Assembly: GCF_001425165.1 (NCBI RefSeq)
Contig: NZ_LMDU01000001.1
Coordinates: forward strand, 714,075-778,074
DNA: 64,000 nt
Direction of reading: 5' to 3'
Origin: Pelomonas sp. Root405
GTDB lineage: Bacteria > Pseudomonadota > Gammaproteobacteria > Burkholderiales > Burkholderiaceae_C
This document shows, one piece after another, positions 11,631 through 21,215 of the stretch (positions within the stretch are counted from its first letter, which is position 1; the number at the start of each line of letters is the position of its first letter). The position numbers and the translations under genes were made by a program. The notes beneath the pieces were generated by a model, which was not told where the DNA came from, did no database searches, and was given only the letters and a program-made list of their open reading frames with translations.

Positions 11631-12694
11631 GAAAATCCGTCGCCGTCGAAATCTACTGCGTCTTCGTCCCGCGCAAGGCTTGGCGGCGCATCTTTGGGTT
11701 TCATGGCTTCCAACTGTTCACGCAGCTTGGCAACCTGGTCCAGCCAGTAATTGGGCGTGCCGAACCACGGGAAGGCGAGCGGGAAGGCCGGGTCGCCCCA
11801 GCGGCGGGCCAGCCAGGCGCTGTGGTGAATCATGCGCATGGTGCGCAGCGGCTCGATGAGGCGCAGCTCGCGGTCGTCGAACTCGGCGATCTGTTCGTAG
11901 CCGTCGAGCACGGCGTTGAGCAAACGCCGCGCGGCGTCGGGTTCATCCGTGGAGCCCGGCAGCAGCATCCACAGGTCCTGCACGACCGGGCCGGTGACGG
12001 CGTCATCGAGGTCGACGAAGTGCGGTCCGCGGTCGGGCGTCCACAGGATGTTGCCGGGGTGGCAGTCGCCGTGCAGGCGCGTGAGCTGCAGGTCGGGCAG
12101 GCTGTCGAAGGCAGCCTGGATGGTGTCGATGCAGCGGCGCGCGGCGTCGTCCCACTGCGGGGCGATCTCGGCCGGGATGGCCTCGTGTCCGATGAGCCAG
12201 TCGCGTGCGGCCTGCGCCGGCGCGGCGCTGGCCCAGGCCAGTCGCTCGGCGAAGGGGCGCTGACGGCCGACGCCATGCAATCGCGCCAGCAGTCGGCCGA
12301 TCCAGCGCAGCACCTCGGGGTCTTCCAACTCCGGCCCGCGTCCGCCCTGACGCGGCGTGACGGCCAGGCGTTGGCCTTGGAAGTGGAACAAGGTGGAGCC
12401 CCCACCGAGTGTCCAGGGCGCCGCGACGGGCACCTCCGCGGCCGCAAGCTCCGCGGCGAAGGCGTGTTCTTCGAGGATCTGGGCATCGCTCCAGCGCCCC
12501 GGGCGGTAGAACTTGGCGACGGCCGCCGAACTGCCGAACTGGTCGTCCTCCAGATGCAGCATCAGCACCCGGTTCTCAAAGGAATTGAGCTGCAGCAGCC
12601 GGCCGTCGGCGCGCAGGCCGGCGGCGTCCAGGGCGTCGAGCATGAACTCCGGCGTCAGGTCGCCGAAGCTGAGGTCAGGGGTCGCTTGATGCAT
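11627..12694 (-). CDS. srkA: SrkA (YihE)-like stress response Ser/Thr kinase
   Basis: SrkA-type proteins are aminoglycoside-phosphotransferase-fold kinases that protect cells from stress-induced death in E. coli. The 355-residue product has the catalytic loop HGDCHPGNILW near residue 205 and the metal-binding FVDLDDAV near 225, plus FENRVLML and VAKFYRPGRWS of the N-lobe, all characteristic of YihE. ATG 12694 (MHQATPDLSF) is preferred; the upstream in-frame TTG lies in the neighbouring stop region. It lies 23 bp behind the DUF2726 gene on the same strand and converges on the YCII gene. Confidence 0.88.
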   Translation of the reverse strand: MHQATPDLSFGDLTPEFMLDALDAAGLRADGRLLQLNSFENRVLMLHLEDDQFGSSAAVAKFYRPGRWSDAQILEEHAFAAELAAAEVPVAAPWTLGGGSTLFHFQGQRLAVTPRQGGRGPELEDPEVLRWIGRLLARLHGVGRQRPFAERLAWASAAPAQAARDWLIGHEAIPAEIAPQWDDAARRCIDTIQAAFDSLPDLQLTRLHGDCHPGNILWTPDRGPHFVDLDDAVTGPVVQDLWMLLPGSTDEPDAARRLLNAVLDGYEQIAEFDDRELRLIEPLRTMRMIHHSAWLARRWGDPAFPLAFPWFGTPNYWLDQVAKLREQLEAMKPKDAPPSLARDEDAVDFDGDGFS

Positions 12695-12717
12695 CCGGCG
12701 AGTGTCGCCGGGATGAT

Positions 12718-13575
12718 TCAACCGCGTCGGGGTCGCTGTGTGGCGTAGCGCGGTGCGTCGACGACCACGCCGACGATGTCGTCGAGCATGGCGTCGTCAT
12801 CGGCGTCATCGAGCACGGGCAGGCTGCGCGGGTTGTAGCGCGAGGTGTCGATGTTGCGCGAGGGCAGGCGCCGCGCCGGTGACGGCGGTGCGGGCTGGGC
12901 CGGCATGCGCGGGTGGCGTTCGCCGAAGCTGTCGCCCCCGCTGCCGCCGAAGACGCCGGCGTCCTGCCACAGTGGCAGGGGCTGGGAGAACTGACCCCAG
13001 TCGCTGCCGAACTCTTCCTCTGTGGCGCCGCCACGGCGACGTGGCAGGCCGGGCGTCGCGGCCGGCGCCGGCAGCGGGCCGCGAGGGTTGCTGCCCTGCG
13101 GCACGAGCAATTGCAGTTCGGCGACGCTGGGCAATTGATCCATCGCACAACGCAGATAGCGCACGCGGCAGGCCGACAGCACGGCGTGCTTGATCTGCAG
13201 CATGCGTGGCGTGACACCGCGCTCGCCTTCCAGGTCGATGGCGGCCAGCACACGACCATTCGGGCTGCAGACGGCAAAGGTCACATGCGAGGCGCCGAGC
13301 AGGTCGAACCAGTAGCGCACTTCCTTGGCCTCGGTCGGCTGACAAAAGCGGACCAGCGGCAGCTTGGACAACACGACGTGGTGGGGGAGGGCCTCGCGCA
13401 GCAGGCGGAAGACGCGCCGTTCGTCGGTGGTGAACACCGGCCTGGCCGTGAGTGACCACTCCGCAGGCAGACCTTTATTGGCGTACGCCGGCCGCCGCAA
13501 GGCCCAGATCAGGCTGATGGCCAGACCCAGGACGCAAACAGCCAGGGCGGCGATCCAATAAATGGCGTACGGCAT
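12718..13575 (-). CDS. DUF2726 domain membrane-anchored protein
   Basis: A 285-residue protein with one N-terminal transmembrane segment (about 4-26, IYWIAALAVCVLGLAISLIW) followed by a DUF2726-like domain at about 45-150: RPVFTTDERRVFRLLREALP, then VVLSKLPLVRFC and FAVCSPNGRVLAAIDLEG. DUF2726 resembles nuclease-like folds, but no activity is established. The rest is Pro/Arg/Gly-rich and probably disordered. ATG 13575 gives the membrane anchor directly; the 20 upstream in-frame codons add nothing domain-like. It may be cotranscribed with the srkA-like kinase. Function unknown. Confidence 0.7.
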   Translation of the reverse strand: MPYAIYWIAALAVCVLGLAISLIWALRRPAYANKGLPAEWSLTARPVFTTDERRVFRLLREALPHHVVLSKLPLVRFCQPTEAKEVRYWFDLLGASHVTFAVCSPNGRVLAAIDLEGERGVTPRMLQIKHAVLSACRVRYLRCAMDQLPSVAELQLLVPQGSNPRGPLPAPAATPGLPRRRGGATEEEFGSDWGQFSQPLPLWQDAGVFGGSGGDSFGERHPRMPAQPAPPSPARRLPSRNIDTSRYNPRSLPVLDDADDDAMLDDIVGVVVDAPRYATQRPRRG

Positions 13576-13732
13576 ATCCCTCGGGGATTCGGCTGGGACG
13601 CCGACCTGTCTTTTAGCGGCGCAATGGACGGGCAATGTAGCGCAACGTCCCTAAAAGCCATTACTCGCTAGTCCCGATTCCCCCAGCCTAAGGGGGGGTG
13701 CCGAGCGCTTCAAAAACGCTTCAAACCGGCAC

Positions 13733-14530
13733 TTATTCCTTCGCCGCCCGCCCCGGAGACTCGAAATGGGCCTTGACTTCGGCCACGCTGTCGACGAAGT
13801 CGCTCAGCGTCTGCGCCTGGCGTTTGAACTGGAAATCCAGTTCGCCGAGATGTCGGTTCAGCGCTTGTTCGACCTGTGAGCCGACCGTGTTCGGCGGCAA
13901 GCGCAGCCAGGCTGCCGATTCGCCACCATCGCGCTCGACGATGGCGCCGGCTGCCGTCGCGATGCGCAGCATGGGCCGGTTCTCGCTCAGTGCATGGATG
14001 AAGAGGGTGTCGATGCCGCGATTGCGCGCGTGCAAGGCAGCGGCCTCGAACAGACGCCGACCCAGGCCGCGGCTGCGCGACTGCGGCAGGACGGACACGC
14101 CGAACTCGGCCATCGTGCGGTCTGGTTCCCCCGCCACCGGCTGACCGAAGGCCAGGTGAGCCATGGCGATCAGCTGCAGCCGGCGGTTGAAGATGCCGAG
14201 CACCTCGTCGCGGCCGAAATCGATGCTGAGCGCGTATTTGCGGATCTGTTCGTCAGACGCCGGATAGCCGAAGCGCAGATAGCGGTCCTGCGCTTCGAGC
14301 GCGAGCAGGTGGTCGATGATGCGACGGCGGTGGCGCCGGGCCAGCGAGCGGATCGGCACCCAGGTCGACAGCCGCTCCAATGCCGCGCGGGCGCCGGCGA
14401 GGGGGCTGGCCGTCTCGGCCACCGCCACCGCCGGTGCGTTCGGGTCAGGGCCGAAGACCGACAGCTCGTGATCCCAGTCCGCCGTCAGTTCGGCGGGCGG
14501 GTTGACGGGAGCTGGGGGTTGGGTGGGCAT
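13733..14530 (-). CDS. GNAT family N-acetyltransferase
   Basis: A 265-residue protein with a GNAT domain at about 65-205. The acetyl-CoA-binding motif is visible as [26 protein letters not shown] (key part [11 protein letters not shown], the R/Q-x-x-G-x-G/A loop), preceded by strands [12 protein letters not shown] and AEFGVSVL. The first 45 residues are Pro/Ala-rich and the last 45 form a likely helix ending in a polar tail. The substrate cannot be told from sequence. It is divergent from rplM. The 157 bp downstream, before the DUF2726 start, hold only a weak CCCCC/GGGGG hairpin. Confidence 0.85.
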   Translation of the reverse strand: MPTQPPAPVNPPAELTADWDHELSVFGPDPNAPAVAVAETASPLAGARAALERLSTWVPIRSLARRHRRRIIDHLLALEAQDRYLRFGYPASDEQIRKYALSIDFGRDEVLGIFNRRLQLIAMAHLAFGQPVAGEPDRTMAEFGVSVLPQSRSRGLGRRLFEAAALHARNRGIDTLFIHALSENRPMLRIATAAGAIVERDGGESAAWLRLPPNTVGSQVEQALNRHLGELDFQFKRQAQTLSDFVDSVAEVKAHFESPGRAAKE

Positions 14531-14574
14531 GGCATGGGCCGTATGCGGTCTCGCAAGCGTAACGCGTCGGCGGC

Positions 14575-14603
14575 TTTCAAACCATGGCTCATGCTGCTAC
14601 ACT
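14575..14603 (+). promoter_or_regulatory. Possible promoter for rplM-rpsI
   Basis: TTTCAA (14575-14580) and TACACT (14598-14603) are 17 bp apart, a plausible sigma-70 pair about 160 bp before rplM. That leaves a long leader, common for ribosomal protein operons. The -35 match is weak; I saw no clear L13-binding structure. Confidence 0.35.
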
Positions 14604-14762
14604 CGCGGGCTTTTCCGTCAAAGGCTGCGGGAAAGGGCCGTGCAGAAATGCGTAGGCGGCTGCGCCGAGAGGCTGTGCATCAGACACAGCACCGAAGCCG
14701 GTCAAATTCAGCCATACATTGCCGGCTTCAGTATTTGGAGGCCGGCACAGCGAAAGCAACTC

Positions 14763-15191
14763 ATGAAGACCTTCAGCGCCAAGCCGGCCGAGGTGACGCA
14801 CGAGTGGTTTGTGATTGACGCCACCGACAAGGTGCTCGGACGTGTTGCCAGCGAAGTGGCACTCCGTTTGCGCGGCAAGCACAAGGCCATTTACACGCCT
14901 CACGTGGACACCGGTGATTTCATCGTCATCGTCAACGCCGAAAAGCTCCGTGTCACCGGCAACAAGGCCACCGACAAGGTGTACTACCGTCACAGCGGCT
15001 TCCCCGGCGGCATCTACGCCACGAAGTTCAAGGACATGCAAGCCAAGCATCCCGGCCGCGCGCTGGAAAAGGCCGTCAAGGGCATGCTGCCCAAGGGCCC
15101 GCTCGGTTACGCCATGGTCAAGAAGCTGAAGGTCTACGCAGGCCCGACGCACCCGCACACCGCCCAGCAGCCCAAGGCTCTCGAGATCTAA
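14763..15191 (+). CDS. rplM: 50S ribosomal protein L13
   Basis: The product is 142 residues, the exact usual length of L13, and begins [15 protein letters not shown]. Typical features are [23 protein letters not shown], here recognised by VLGRVAS and LRGKHK, and the C-terminal [15 protein letters not shown]13 binds 23S rRNA early in large-subunit assembly. The longer in-frame reading upstream is not coding. rpsI follows after 9 bp, the conserved L13-S9 operon. Confidence 0.98.
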   Translation: MKTFSAKPAEVTHEWFVIDATDKVLGRVASEVALRLRGKHKAIYTPHVDTGDFIVIVNAEKLRVTGNKATDKVYYRHSGFPGGIYATKFKDMQAKHPGRALEKAVKGMLPKGPLGYAMVKKLKVYAGPTHPHTAQQPKALEI

Positions 15192-15200
15192 GGAACGGCC

Positions 15201-15593
15201 ATGATCGGAAACTGGAATTACGGTACGGGCCGTCGCAAGTCGTCGGTCGCTCGCGTCTTCATGAAGAAGGGCACGGGCCAGATCATCGTCAACGGCAAGG
15301 CCATTGACACTTACTTTGGTCGTCAGACCTCGATCATGATCGCCAAGCAGCCCCTGCTGCTGACGAACAATGGCGAAGCGTTCGACATCAAGGTGAACGT
15401 GCACGGCGGTGGCGAGTCCGGCCAAGCCGGCGCGCTGCGCCTGGGCATCACCCGCGCGCTGATCGACTACGACGCGACCCTGAAGCCCGAACTGAGCCGC
15501 GCCGGCTTCGTCACGCGTGACGCGCGTGAAGTCGAGCGTAAGAAGGTCGGCCTGCACGGCGCTCGTCGCAGGAAGCAGTTCAGCAAGCGTTAA
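15201..15593 (+). CDS. rpsI: 30S ribosomal protein S9
   Basis: The 130-residue product matches S9 in length and motifs: [14 protein letters not shown] near the N-terminus, [12 protein letters not shown], and the basic C-terminal tail [11 protein letters not shown] that reaches into the ribosomal P site. It is translated right after rplM, with AAGGA just before the ATG. A strong terminator follows 17 bp after the stop and closes the operon. Confidence 0.98.
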   Translation: MIGNWNYGTGRRKSSVARVFMKKGTGQIIVNGKAIDTYFGRQTSIMIAKQPLLLTNNGEAFDIKVNVHGGGESGQAGALRLGITRALIDYDATLKPELSRAGFVTRDAREVERKKVGLHGARRRKQFSKR

Positions 15594-15610
15594 TTGCTGC
15601 TCGACTCGAC

Positions 15611-15640
15611 AAAAGGCCGCCGCGATGCGGCCTTTTGTTT
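15611..15640 (+). terminator. Rho-independent terminator of rplM-rpsI
   Basis: A perfect 10-bp stem (AAAAGGCCGC / GCGGCCTTTT) with a 6-base loop is followed by GTTTTTG. It starts 17 bases after the rpsI stop. Confidence 0.92.
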
Positions 15641-15693
15641 TTGCGCGGACAATCCCCATATTCGTCTCTGGACAGATTCACAGGAGCCTCGCC

Positions 15694-16068
15694 ATGAGCG
15701 CCGTGCTTGATACCCCCGTCACCGCAATTTCCGATATCCCAGTGCCCCTGGTGTTCACCGACAGCGCCGCCGACAAGGTGCGCGACTTGGTGGCCGAAGA
15801 AGGCAACCCGGAGCTGAAGCTGCGCGTCTTCGTGCAAGGCGGCGGCTGCTCGGGCTTCCAGTACGGCTTCACGTTCGACGAGGCCGTCAACGACGACGAC
15901 ACGCAGATGCAGAAGAACGGCGTGACGCTGCTGATCGACTCGATGAGCCTGCAATACCTGATGGGCGCCGAGATCGACTACAAGGAAGACTTGCAGGGCG
16001 CCCAGTTCGTCATCAAGAACCCGAATGCCACGACCACTTGCGGTTGCGGGTCGAGCTTCTCGGTTTAA
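15694..16068 (+). CDS. erpA: Iron-sulfur cluster insertion protein ErpA
   Basis: ErpA is an A-type carrier that delivers Fe-S clusters to apoproteins such as the isoprenoid enzymes IspG/IspH. The 124-residue product has the three cluster cysteines in [11 protein letters not shown] and the C-terminal CGCGSSF, and the family's [12 protein letters not shown] and ATTTCGCG blocks. ATG 15694 has a ribosome-binding site (CAGGAGCC) and a 10-residue N-terminal extension common in betaproteobacterial ErpA. It follows the rplM-rpsI terminator, so it is likely transcribed separately, and converges with anmK, whose stop is 4 bp away. Confidence 0.95.
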   Translation: MSAVLDTPVTAISDIPVPLVFTDSAADKVRDLVAEEGNPELKLRVFVQGGGCSGFQYGFTFDEAVNDDDTQMQKNGVTLLIDSMSLQYLMGAEIDYKEDLQGAQFVIKNPNATTTCGCGSSFSV

Positions 16069-16072
16069 GAAA

Positions 16073-17164
16073 CTAGGCGGGGTACAACGCCCCGAGCACC
16101 CGGAGCCCAGCGGCTCCCGTGACGGCCGGCAGATTGCCCGGCCGTTTTGTTTTGAAGCGCATGGCCAGCCAGGCGAATGCAGCCGCTTCGACCTGATCGA
16201 CCGGCAGCCCGCGTGCTGCGCTGGACTCCACGGTGACGCCTGGCATCAGGTCGGACAGGCGCTGCATCAGCCGCCCGTTGCAGGCGCCGCCGCCGCAGGC
16301 GATCAGGGACCTGGCGCCCGGCATCTCCGCGCGCAGCGCGTCCGCCACGCAGCGCGCACTGAGTTCCAGCAGCGTCGCCTGCACGTCTTCCGGCGCGAGG
16401 CCGGGCATCAACCGGGCCTGCAGCCAGCCGAGATGGAAGAGATCGCGGCCCGTGCTCTTGGGCGGCCGCTGCGCGAAGAAGGGCTCGGCCAGCAGCGTTG
16501 CCAGCAATGCCGGCGACACGCGACCGGTGGCGGCCCAGGCGCCATCGGCGTCGTAGGCCCGGCCGAGGTGGCGCGCGATCCAGCCGTCCATCAGGCAGTT
16601 GGCGGGCCCGCAATCGAAACCGCCTGTGCGCCCATCGGCAAACAGCAGGCTCAGGTTGCTGATGCCGCCGAGATTGAGCACGGCCACATCCTGGCCTTCG
16701 CCGCCAAACAGCGCGCGGTGGAAGGCCGGCACCAGCGGCGCGCCCTGACCCCCAGCCGCCACGTCGCGGCTGCGAAGGTCGCAGATCACGTCGATGCCGG
16801 ACTGCTCGGCCAACAGCGAGCCGTTGAGCAATTGAGTCGTGTAGCCGTCGAAGCTGTCGGGCCGATGTCGCACGGTCTGGCCGTGCGCGCCGATGGCAGC
16901 GACCTGCTCGCGCCGGGTGCCGGTCGCTTCAAGCAGCTGGGCCACCACATCGGCATAGGCGCGTGCGACAGCATTCCCGGCCAGCGCGGCGCGATGCAGT
17001 TCGTTGTCGCCTGGCGCATTCAAGGCGAGCAATTCGTCGCGCAGTCCCGGTGAGAAGGGTGAGTGCACATGGCCGGTGACGACCAGCGCCTCCGCGTCGA
17101 ACAACACGCCATCAATGCCGTCGAGCGAAGTGCCCGACATCAGCCCGATGTAGAGCGCGCTCAC
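16073..17164 (-). CDS. anmK: Anhydro-N-acetylmuramic acid kinase
   Basis: AnmK phosphorylates and opens 1,6-anhydro-MurNAc during peptidoglycan recycling. The 363-residue product starts SALYIGLMSGTSLDGIDGV, the family signature, and has the sugar-kinase/actin-fold motifs IGAHGQTVRH, LNLGGISNLS, GFDCGPAN and LIACGGGACN. Start is GTG at 17164, with AAGG overlapping the preceding stop; no ATG fits the conserved N-terminus. It lies 5 bp downstream of the M23 peptidase gene, so wall hydrolysis and recycling genes are coupled. Confidence 0.96.
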   Translation of the reverse strand: MSALYIGLMSGTSLDGIDGVLFDAEALVVTGHVHSPFSPGLRDELLALNAPGDNELHRAALAGNAVARAYADVVAQLLEATGTRREQVAAIGAHGQTVRHRPDSFDGYTTQLLNGSLLAEQSGIDVICDLRSRDVAAGGQGAPLVPAFHRALFGGEGQDVAVLNLGGISNLSLLFADGRTGGFDCGPANCLMDGWIARHLGRAYDADGAWAATGRVSPALLATLLAEPFFAQRPPKSTGRDLFHLGWLQARLMPGLAPEDVQATLLELSARCVADALRAEMPGARSLIACGGGACNGRLMQRLSDLMPGVTVESSAARGLPVDQVEAAAFAWLAMRFKTKRPGNLPAVTGAAGLRVLGALYPA

Positions 17165-17169
17165 CAGCC

Positions 17170-18567
17170 TTATTCGGCGGCGGAGACGCCGTCCATCGTT
17201 TCGGCCACGGCCAGTTGCGTCTTCACGCTGGCGACCGTCTGCAGGAATTGCGCCTTGGCGTAGCTGGGCAGCGTGATCGCCTCGGACGCGCGAGCGATGA
17301 CGCGCGGGTCCATGTGGCGGCCGCCAACGCGGAACTCGAAGTGCAGATGCGGGCCGGTGGCCCAGCCCGTGGCGCCGACCGCGCCGATGCGCTGGCCCTG
17401 CTCGATGCGCTGGCCCTTCTTCACGTCGATCTTGCTCAGGTGGGCGTAGACGGTCGTCCGGTCGCCCGCATGACGCAGGTGCACGACATTGCCGAAGCCG
17501 TTCTGCCAGCCAGCCATCTCGACGGTACCGTCGCCCACTGAGCGCACGGCTGTGCCGGTCGGCGCGCCGTAGTCGACCCCGTTGTGCTGGCGCCAGGTTT
17601 TGTGGATGGGATGGAAGCGCATCGCGAAACCGCTGGTGATGCGCGAGAACTCCATCGGGCTGGCCAGGAAGGCGCGGCGCTTGCTCTGGCCGTCGAAGCT
17701 GTAGAAGCTGGCCTTGCCGGAGGCGCTGTCCTTGAAATACACCGCCGAATAGGTGCGGCCGTTGTTCGTGAACTCGCCGGCCAGCAGGCGGCCGGTACCG
17801 CCGTCCCATTGGATGGGCTCGCCATCGGCTGTCAGCGTTTCGTAGACGATGCTGAAGCGATCGCCCTTGCGCAGTTCGCGATGGAAGTCGATGTCGCCCG
17901 AGAACATGTCGGCCATCTGCGAGGCGATGGCGTCCGGAATCTTGGCGTCGTCGGTGGCGGCGAACAGCGAGGTGCGGATGCTGCCGCTGCCCAGGGCGAT
18001 CTGGGCCTGCAGCGGCACGGTCTCGGTGCGAGCGGTGAAGCGGGCGCCATCACGCACGACGGTCAGGCGCGTGAAATGACTTGATTGCTGCTCGCTCTTC
18101 TCGGCGGGGAAGCGGGCGATGATGGTCTGCACCTGGCCCGAGGCATCGGCCGTCAGGTGGACCATCTTGCCGGCGCGGCCCTGGAAGATGCGGCGGGCCA
18201 GCGGGTCGGCGCGCAAGAAGGCAGCGGCGGCCGGATCGAAGGCGCCGGCGCGGCGCAGCAGGCTGTCGGGGGTGTCGCCGGAGCGCGTGGCCTCGGCGCG
18301 GGTCAGGCCGATGCTGTGGGCGGCCAGCTCATCCAACTGGGCTTCGATGCTGGGCGTGGCCACCGTCTCGACCAGCGTGCGGCGGGGCAACTCGGCCGCG
18401 TCGGGCGCCAGCGGCGCAATACCGAAGGCGGTGACGGCGAAGCAGCTAAGGGCGCTGACGACGGAGGCGGTCAGGGCGCGCGGGTGCCGGGCGGCAAAGC
18501 CGTCGACCCTTTTTAGTGCTGTTTGAAGTTGCTGGAGGCGTTTCTGGACTGCGGTCACGCTCGGCAT
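17170..18567 (-). CDS. M23 family metallopeptidase, MepM-like peptidoglycan endopeptidase
   Basis: A 465-residue inner-membrane-anchored periplasmic protein. The transmembrane segment is near residues 35-55 (ALTASVVSALSCFAVTAFG). An OapA/LysM-like region follows (GDTPDSLLRRAGAFD), then a middle domain with FSGDIDFHRELRKGDRFSIVYE. The M23/LytM domain has the zinc site as HNGVDYG near residue 326 and GPHLHFEF near 404, with all metal ligands present. It is expected to cut peptide cross-links in peptidoglycan. ATG 18567 (MPSVTAVQKR) is preferred to an upstream in-frame GTG. It is divergent from tyrS and followed directly by anmK. Confidence 0.92.
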   Translation of the reverse strand: MPSVTAVQKRLQQLQTALKRVDGFAARHPRALTASVVSALSCFAVTAFGIAPLAPDAAELPRRTLVETVATPSIEAQLDELAAHSIGLTRAEATRSGDTPDSLLRRAGAFDPAAAAFLRADPLARRIFQGRAGKMVHLTADASGQVQTIIARFPAEKSEQQSSHFTRLTVVRDGARFTARTETVPLQAQIALGSGSIRTSLFAATDDAKIPDAIASQMADMFSGDIDFHRELRKGDRFSIVYETLTADGEPIQWDGGTGRLLAGEFTNNGRTYSAVYFKDSASGKASFYSFDGQSKRRAFLASPMEFSRITSGFAMRFHPIHKTWRQHNGVDYGAPTGTAVRSVGDGTVEMAGWQNGFGNVVHLRHAGDRTTVYAHLSKIDVKKGQRIEQGQRIGAVGATGWATGPHLHFEFRVGGRHMDPRVIARASEAITLPSYAKAQFLQTVASVKTQLAVAETMDGVSAAE

Positions 18568-18653
18568 CCCGGGGTTGTCGCTGGGGCAATCCCGGCCAAG
18601 CCGGTTCCACGCGAAGGGCTGCACCGTGATGCGGCCCTAAAATCCACTCGGTT

Positions 18654-18668
18654 GTGTTGAAGCAACAC
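18654..18668. repeat. Short inverted repeat between the M23 peptidase gene and tyrS
   Basis: GTGTTG and CAACAC flank AAG in the 218-bp divergent intergenic region, about 120 bp before tyrS. It could be an operator or a small RNA hairpin; it has no U-tract. Chance occurrence is possible. Confidence 0.25.
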
Positions 18669-18785
18669 CCCCGGTTCGAAGGGTGAATTCTAACGGCGTT
18701 GTCCTACTCGACAGGCCGGTTAAACCCGATAGATCAACAACTTAACAATTTCGCCAGACCTTTTACCGGTCTTGCGACTCCCTCA

Positions 18786-20012
18786 ATGTCCGACGCTGCC
18801 GAATTTCCCGTCACCGATGCCGTCCAGCAGGCGCTGGCCATCACCCGCCGCGGCGTGGACGAGTTGCTGCCCGAGGCCGAATGGGTCAAGAAACTGGCGC
18901 GCTCGGCGGCCACCGGCGTGCCGCTGCGCATCAAGCTGGGCCTTGACCCCACGGCGCCGGACATCCACGTCGGCCACACGGTCGTCTTGAACAAGATGCG
19001 CCAGTTGCAGGACCTGGGCCACCAGGTCATTTTTCTGATCGGGGACTTCACCTCCCTGATCGGCGACCCGTCGGGCCGCAACGCCACCCGCCCGCCGCTG
19101 ACCAAAGAGCAGATTCAGGCCAACGCCGAAACCTACTACGCCCAGGCCAAGCTGGTGCTGGACCCCGCGCGCACCGAGATCCGCTACAACTCCGAGTGGA
19201 GCGAGCCGCTGGGTGCGGCCGGCCTGATCCAGCTCGCCAGCCGGTACACGGTGGCCCGCATGATGGAGCGCGACGACTTCACCAAGCGCTTCGCCGCCCA
19301 GACGCCGATCTCCGTGCACGAGTTCCTCTACCCGCTGATGCAGGGCTATGACTCGGTGGCGCTGAAGAGCGACCTGGAACTGGGCGGCACGGACCAGAAG
19401 TTCAACCTGCTGATGGGCCGCCACCTGCAGCAGGAATATGGGCAGGAGCCTCAGTGCATCCTGACGATGCCGCTGCTGGAAGGCCTGGACGGCGTCGAGA
19501 AGATGTCCAAGTCCAAGAACAACTACATCGGCATCACCGAGCCTGCCAACACCATGTTCGCCAAGATCCTGTCGATCAGCGACGTGCAGATGTGGAAGTG
19601 GTTCGAGCTGCTGTCCTTTAAGTCGCTCGGCGAGATCGCGGCGCTGAAGTCCGAGGTCGAAGGCGGCCGCAACCCCAAGGACGCCAAGGTCATGCTGGCC
19701 AAGGAGATCACCGCGCGCTTCCACAGCGCCCAGGCGGCCGACGCGGCGGAGCAGGACTTTAACAACCGCGCTAAGGGCGGCATCCCGGACGACATCCCCG
19801 AGGTGCAGCTGACCGGCGCGCCGATGGGCATCGCGCAGCTGCTGAAGGCGGCCGGGCTTGTCGCGTCCACCAGCGAGGGCCTGCGCATGGTCGAACAAGG
19901 CGGCGTGCGCCGTGCTGGTGAAGTCATTGCCGACAAGGGCCTGAAGCTCGACGCCGGCGAGCATGTACTGCAGGTGGGCAGGCGCAAGTTCGCGCGCGTC
20001 GTGCTGAGCTGA
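18786..20012 (+). CDS. tyrS: Tyrosyl-tRNA synthetase
   Basis: Class I synthetase that charges tRNA-Tyr in the cytoplasm. The 408-residue product has the HIGH-type motif as DIHVGHT near residue 52 and KMSKS near 239, both intact. The C-terminal S4 RNA-binding domain is visible from about 345 ([19 protein letters not shown]). The HVGH form and length place it in the TyrZ-like subgroup. ATG 18786 is chosen; the 29 upstream in-frame codons start with TTG and do not resemble the family. The 225 bp after the stop hold no gene that I can recognise. Confidence 0.96.
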   Translation: MSDAAEFPVTDAVQQALAITRRGVDELLPEAEWVKKLARSAATGVPLRIKLGLDPTAPDIHVGHTVVLNKMRQLQDLGHQVIFLIGDFTSLIGDPSGRNATRPPLTKEQIQANAETYYAQAKLVLDPARTEIRYNSEWSEPLGAAGLIQLASRYTVARMMERDDFTKRFAAQTPISVHEFLYPLMQGYDSVALKSDLELGGTDQKFNLLMGRHLQQEYGQEPQCILTMPLLEGLDGVEKMSKSKNNYIGITEPANTMFAKILSISDVQMWKWFELLSFKSLGEIAALKSEVEGGRNPKDAKVMLAKEITARFHSAQAADAAEQDFNNRAKGGIPDDIPEVQLTGAPMGIAQLLKAAGLVASTSEGLRMVEQGGVRRAGEVIADKGLKLDAGEHVLQVGRRKFARVVLS

Positions 20013-20237
20013 GCGTCAGGCGCGCGCATTAACGCCAATCGCGCCGCCTGCTGGCGATCCCCGAGGCGCCACGTCGAATCGTTGCAGGCCGTTCGCCTGA
20101 TGGACGAGGCATCCGCACAGTCGGGGTCAGCGCAACCCCAAGCCAGTGCCTCCAATGCCTGCTTTCATCCCTGCCTGGCCCTTCTTCCTCGGGGGGGCGA
20201 AGACGGCCATGGGACCTCTCCGGTTCAGAGCGAAGGC

Positions 20238-21215
20238 TCACCGCATGCGCAGCACGAGGCGCCCTTGCACGCGCCGGTCGTGCAGCTGCGCCAGGGCTTC
20301 GCTGAACTGCGCCAGTGGCAGCACGGCGGCCACGAGCGGGCGCAGCCGGCCTTCGGCCACGAGCTGCATCAGCTCCGTGTCGGCCCGGGCGCTTTGCTCC
20401 GGCTGGCGCATGGCCCAGGCGCCCCAGAAGGCGCCCATCACCGAGTAGTTCTTGAGCAGCGGCAGGTTGGCCGCGAGCGAGGGAATGGTGCCGCTCGTGA
20501 AGCCGATGGGCAGCATGCGCCCGCCCCAGGCCATCAGGCGCGACATCGCTGCGAACACCTCGCCGCCCACGTTGTCCAGACACACGTCCACGCCTTGCCC
20601 TTGCGTCAGCGTGCCGATGCGCGCCTTCAAGTCCTCGGCGCCGTACACGACCACGGCCTCGGCGCCGCGGCTGCGCACCACGTCGGCCTTTTCCTGCGAA
20701 CCGACCCCGGCAATCACGCGCGCGCCGAGATGGTGAGCGAGGTCCACGGCCGCAAGCCCCACGCCGCCCGCCGCGCCGCTGACGAACACCGTCTCGCCGG
20801 GCTGCAGGCGGGCGCGCTCTACGAGGGCGTAGTGCGCGGTGCCATAGGCATAGCGCACGGTGCAGGCGGTGGTGAAGTCGACTGCGGCGGGCAACAGGGT
20901 CACCTGCGAGGCGGGGGCCAGCATCTGCTCGGCCCAGGCGCCGGTCCAGTGGCCGCAGGCCACGCGGTCGCCAGGCTGGAGATGCGCCACGCCGGCGCCG
21001 ACGGCCCGCACCACGCCGGCCGCATCGGTGCCCGGCGTGTAGGGCAGGGGCGGGCGCAGCTGGTACTTGCCCTGAGCCATCAGCGCGTCCATGAAGCTCA
21101 CTGCGGCGGCGTGCACGTCCACCAGCACTTCTCCGGCAGCGGGAACAGGGGGCACGATCTCGGCGAGCGTGAGGCGCGGCGGATCGGCGTGGTCGTGGCA
21201 GAGAACGGCGCGCAT
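20238..21215 (-). CDS. NADPH:quinone oxidoreductase family protein (zinc-less MDR)
   Basis: A 325-residue medium-chain reductase of the quinone oxidoreductase branch. It has the N-terminal GroES-like part (PYTPGTDAAGVVRAVGAGV) and a Rossmann domain with the NADPH motif SGAAGGVGLAA near residue 145. The catalytic-zinc ligands of alcohol dehydrogenases are missing, as expected. The C-terminal LAQFSEALAQLHDRRVQGRLVL is typical. The start directly abuts the stop of the PaaI thioesterase gene, so the two are cotranscribed. The substrate is unknown; enoyl thioesters or quinones are likely. Confidence 0.88.
   Translation of the reverse strand: MRAVLCHDHADPPRLTLAEIVPPVPAAGEVLVDVHAAAVSFMDALMAQGKYQLRPPLPYTPGTDAAGVVRAVGAGVAHLQPGDRVACGHWTGAWAEQMLAPASQVTLLPAAVDFTTACTVRYAYGTAHYALVERARLQPGETVFVSGAAGGVGLAAVDLAHHLGARVIAGVGSQEKADVVRSRGAEAVVVYGAEDLKARIGTLTQGQGVDVCLDNVGGEVFAAMSRLMAWGGRMLPIGFTSGTIPSLAANLPLLKNYSVMGAFWGAWAMRQPEQSARADTELMQLVAEGRLRPLVAAVLPLAQFSEALAQLHDRRVQGRLVLRMR

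Noticed and set aside
13680-13696. CCCCC/GGGGG hairpin after the GNAT gene as terminator
   Set aside because: The stem is only 5 bp and no T-run follows on the minus strand.
20013-20237. Possible small gene between tyrS and the quinone oxidoreductase
   Set aside because: The short frames lack ribosome-binding sites and recognisable features; nothing can be supported.
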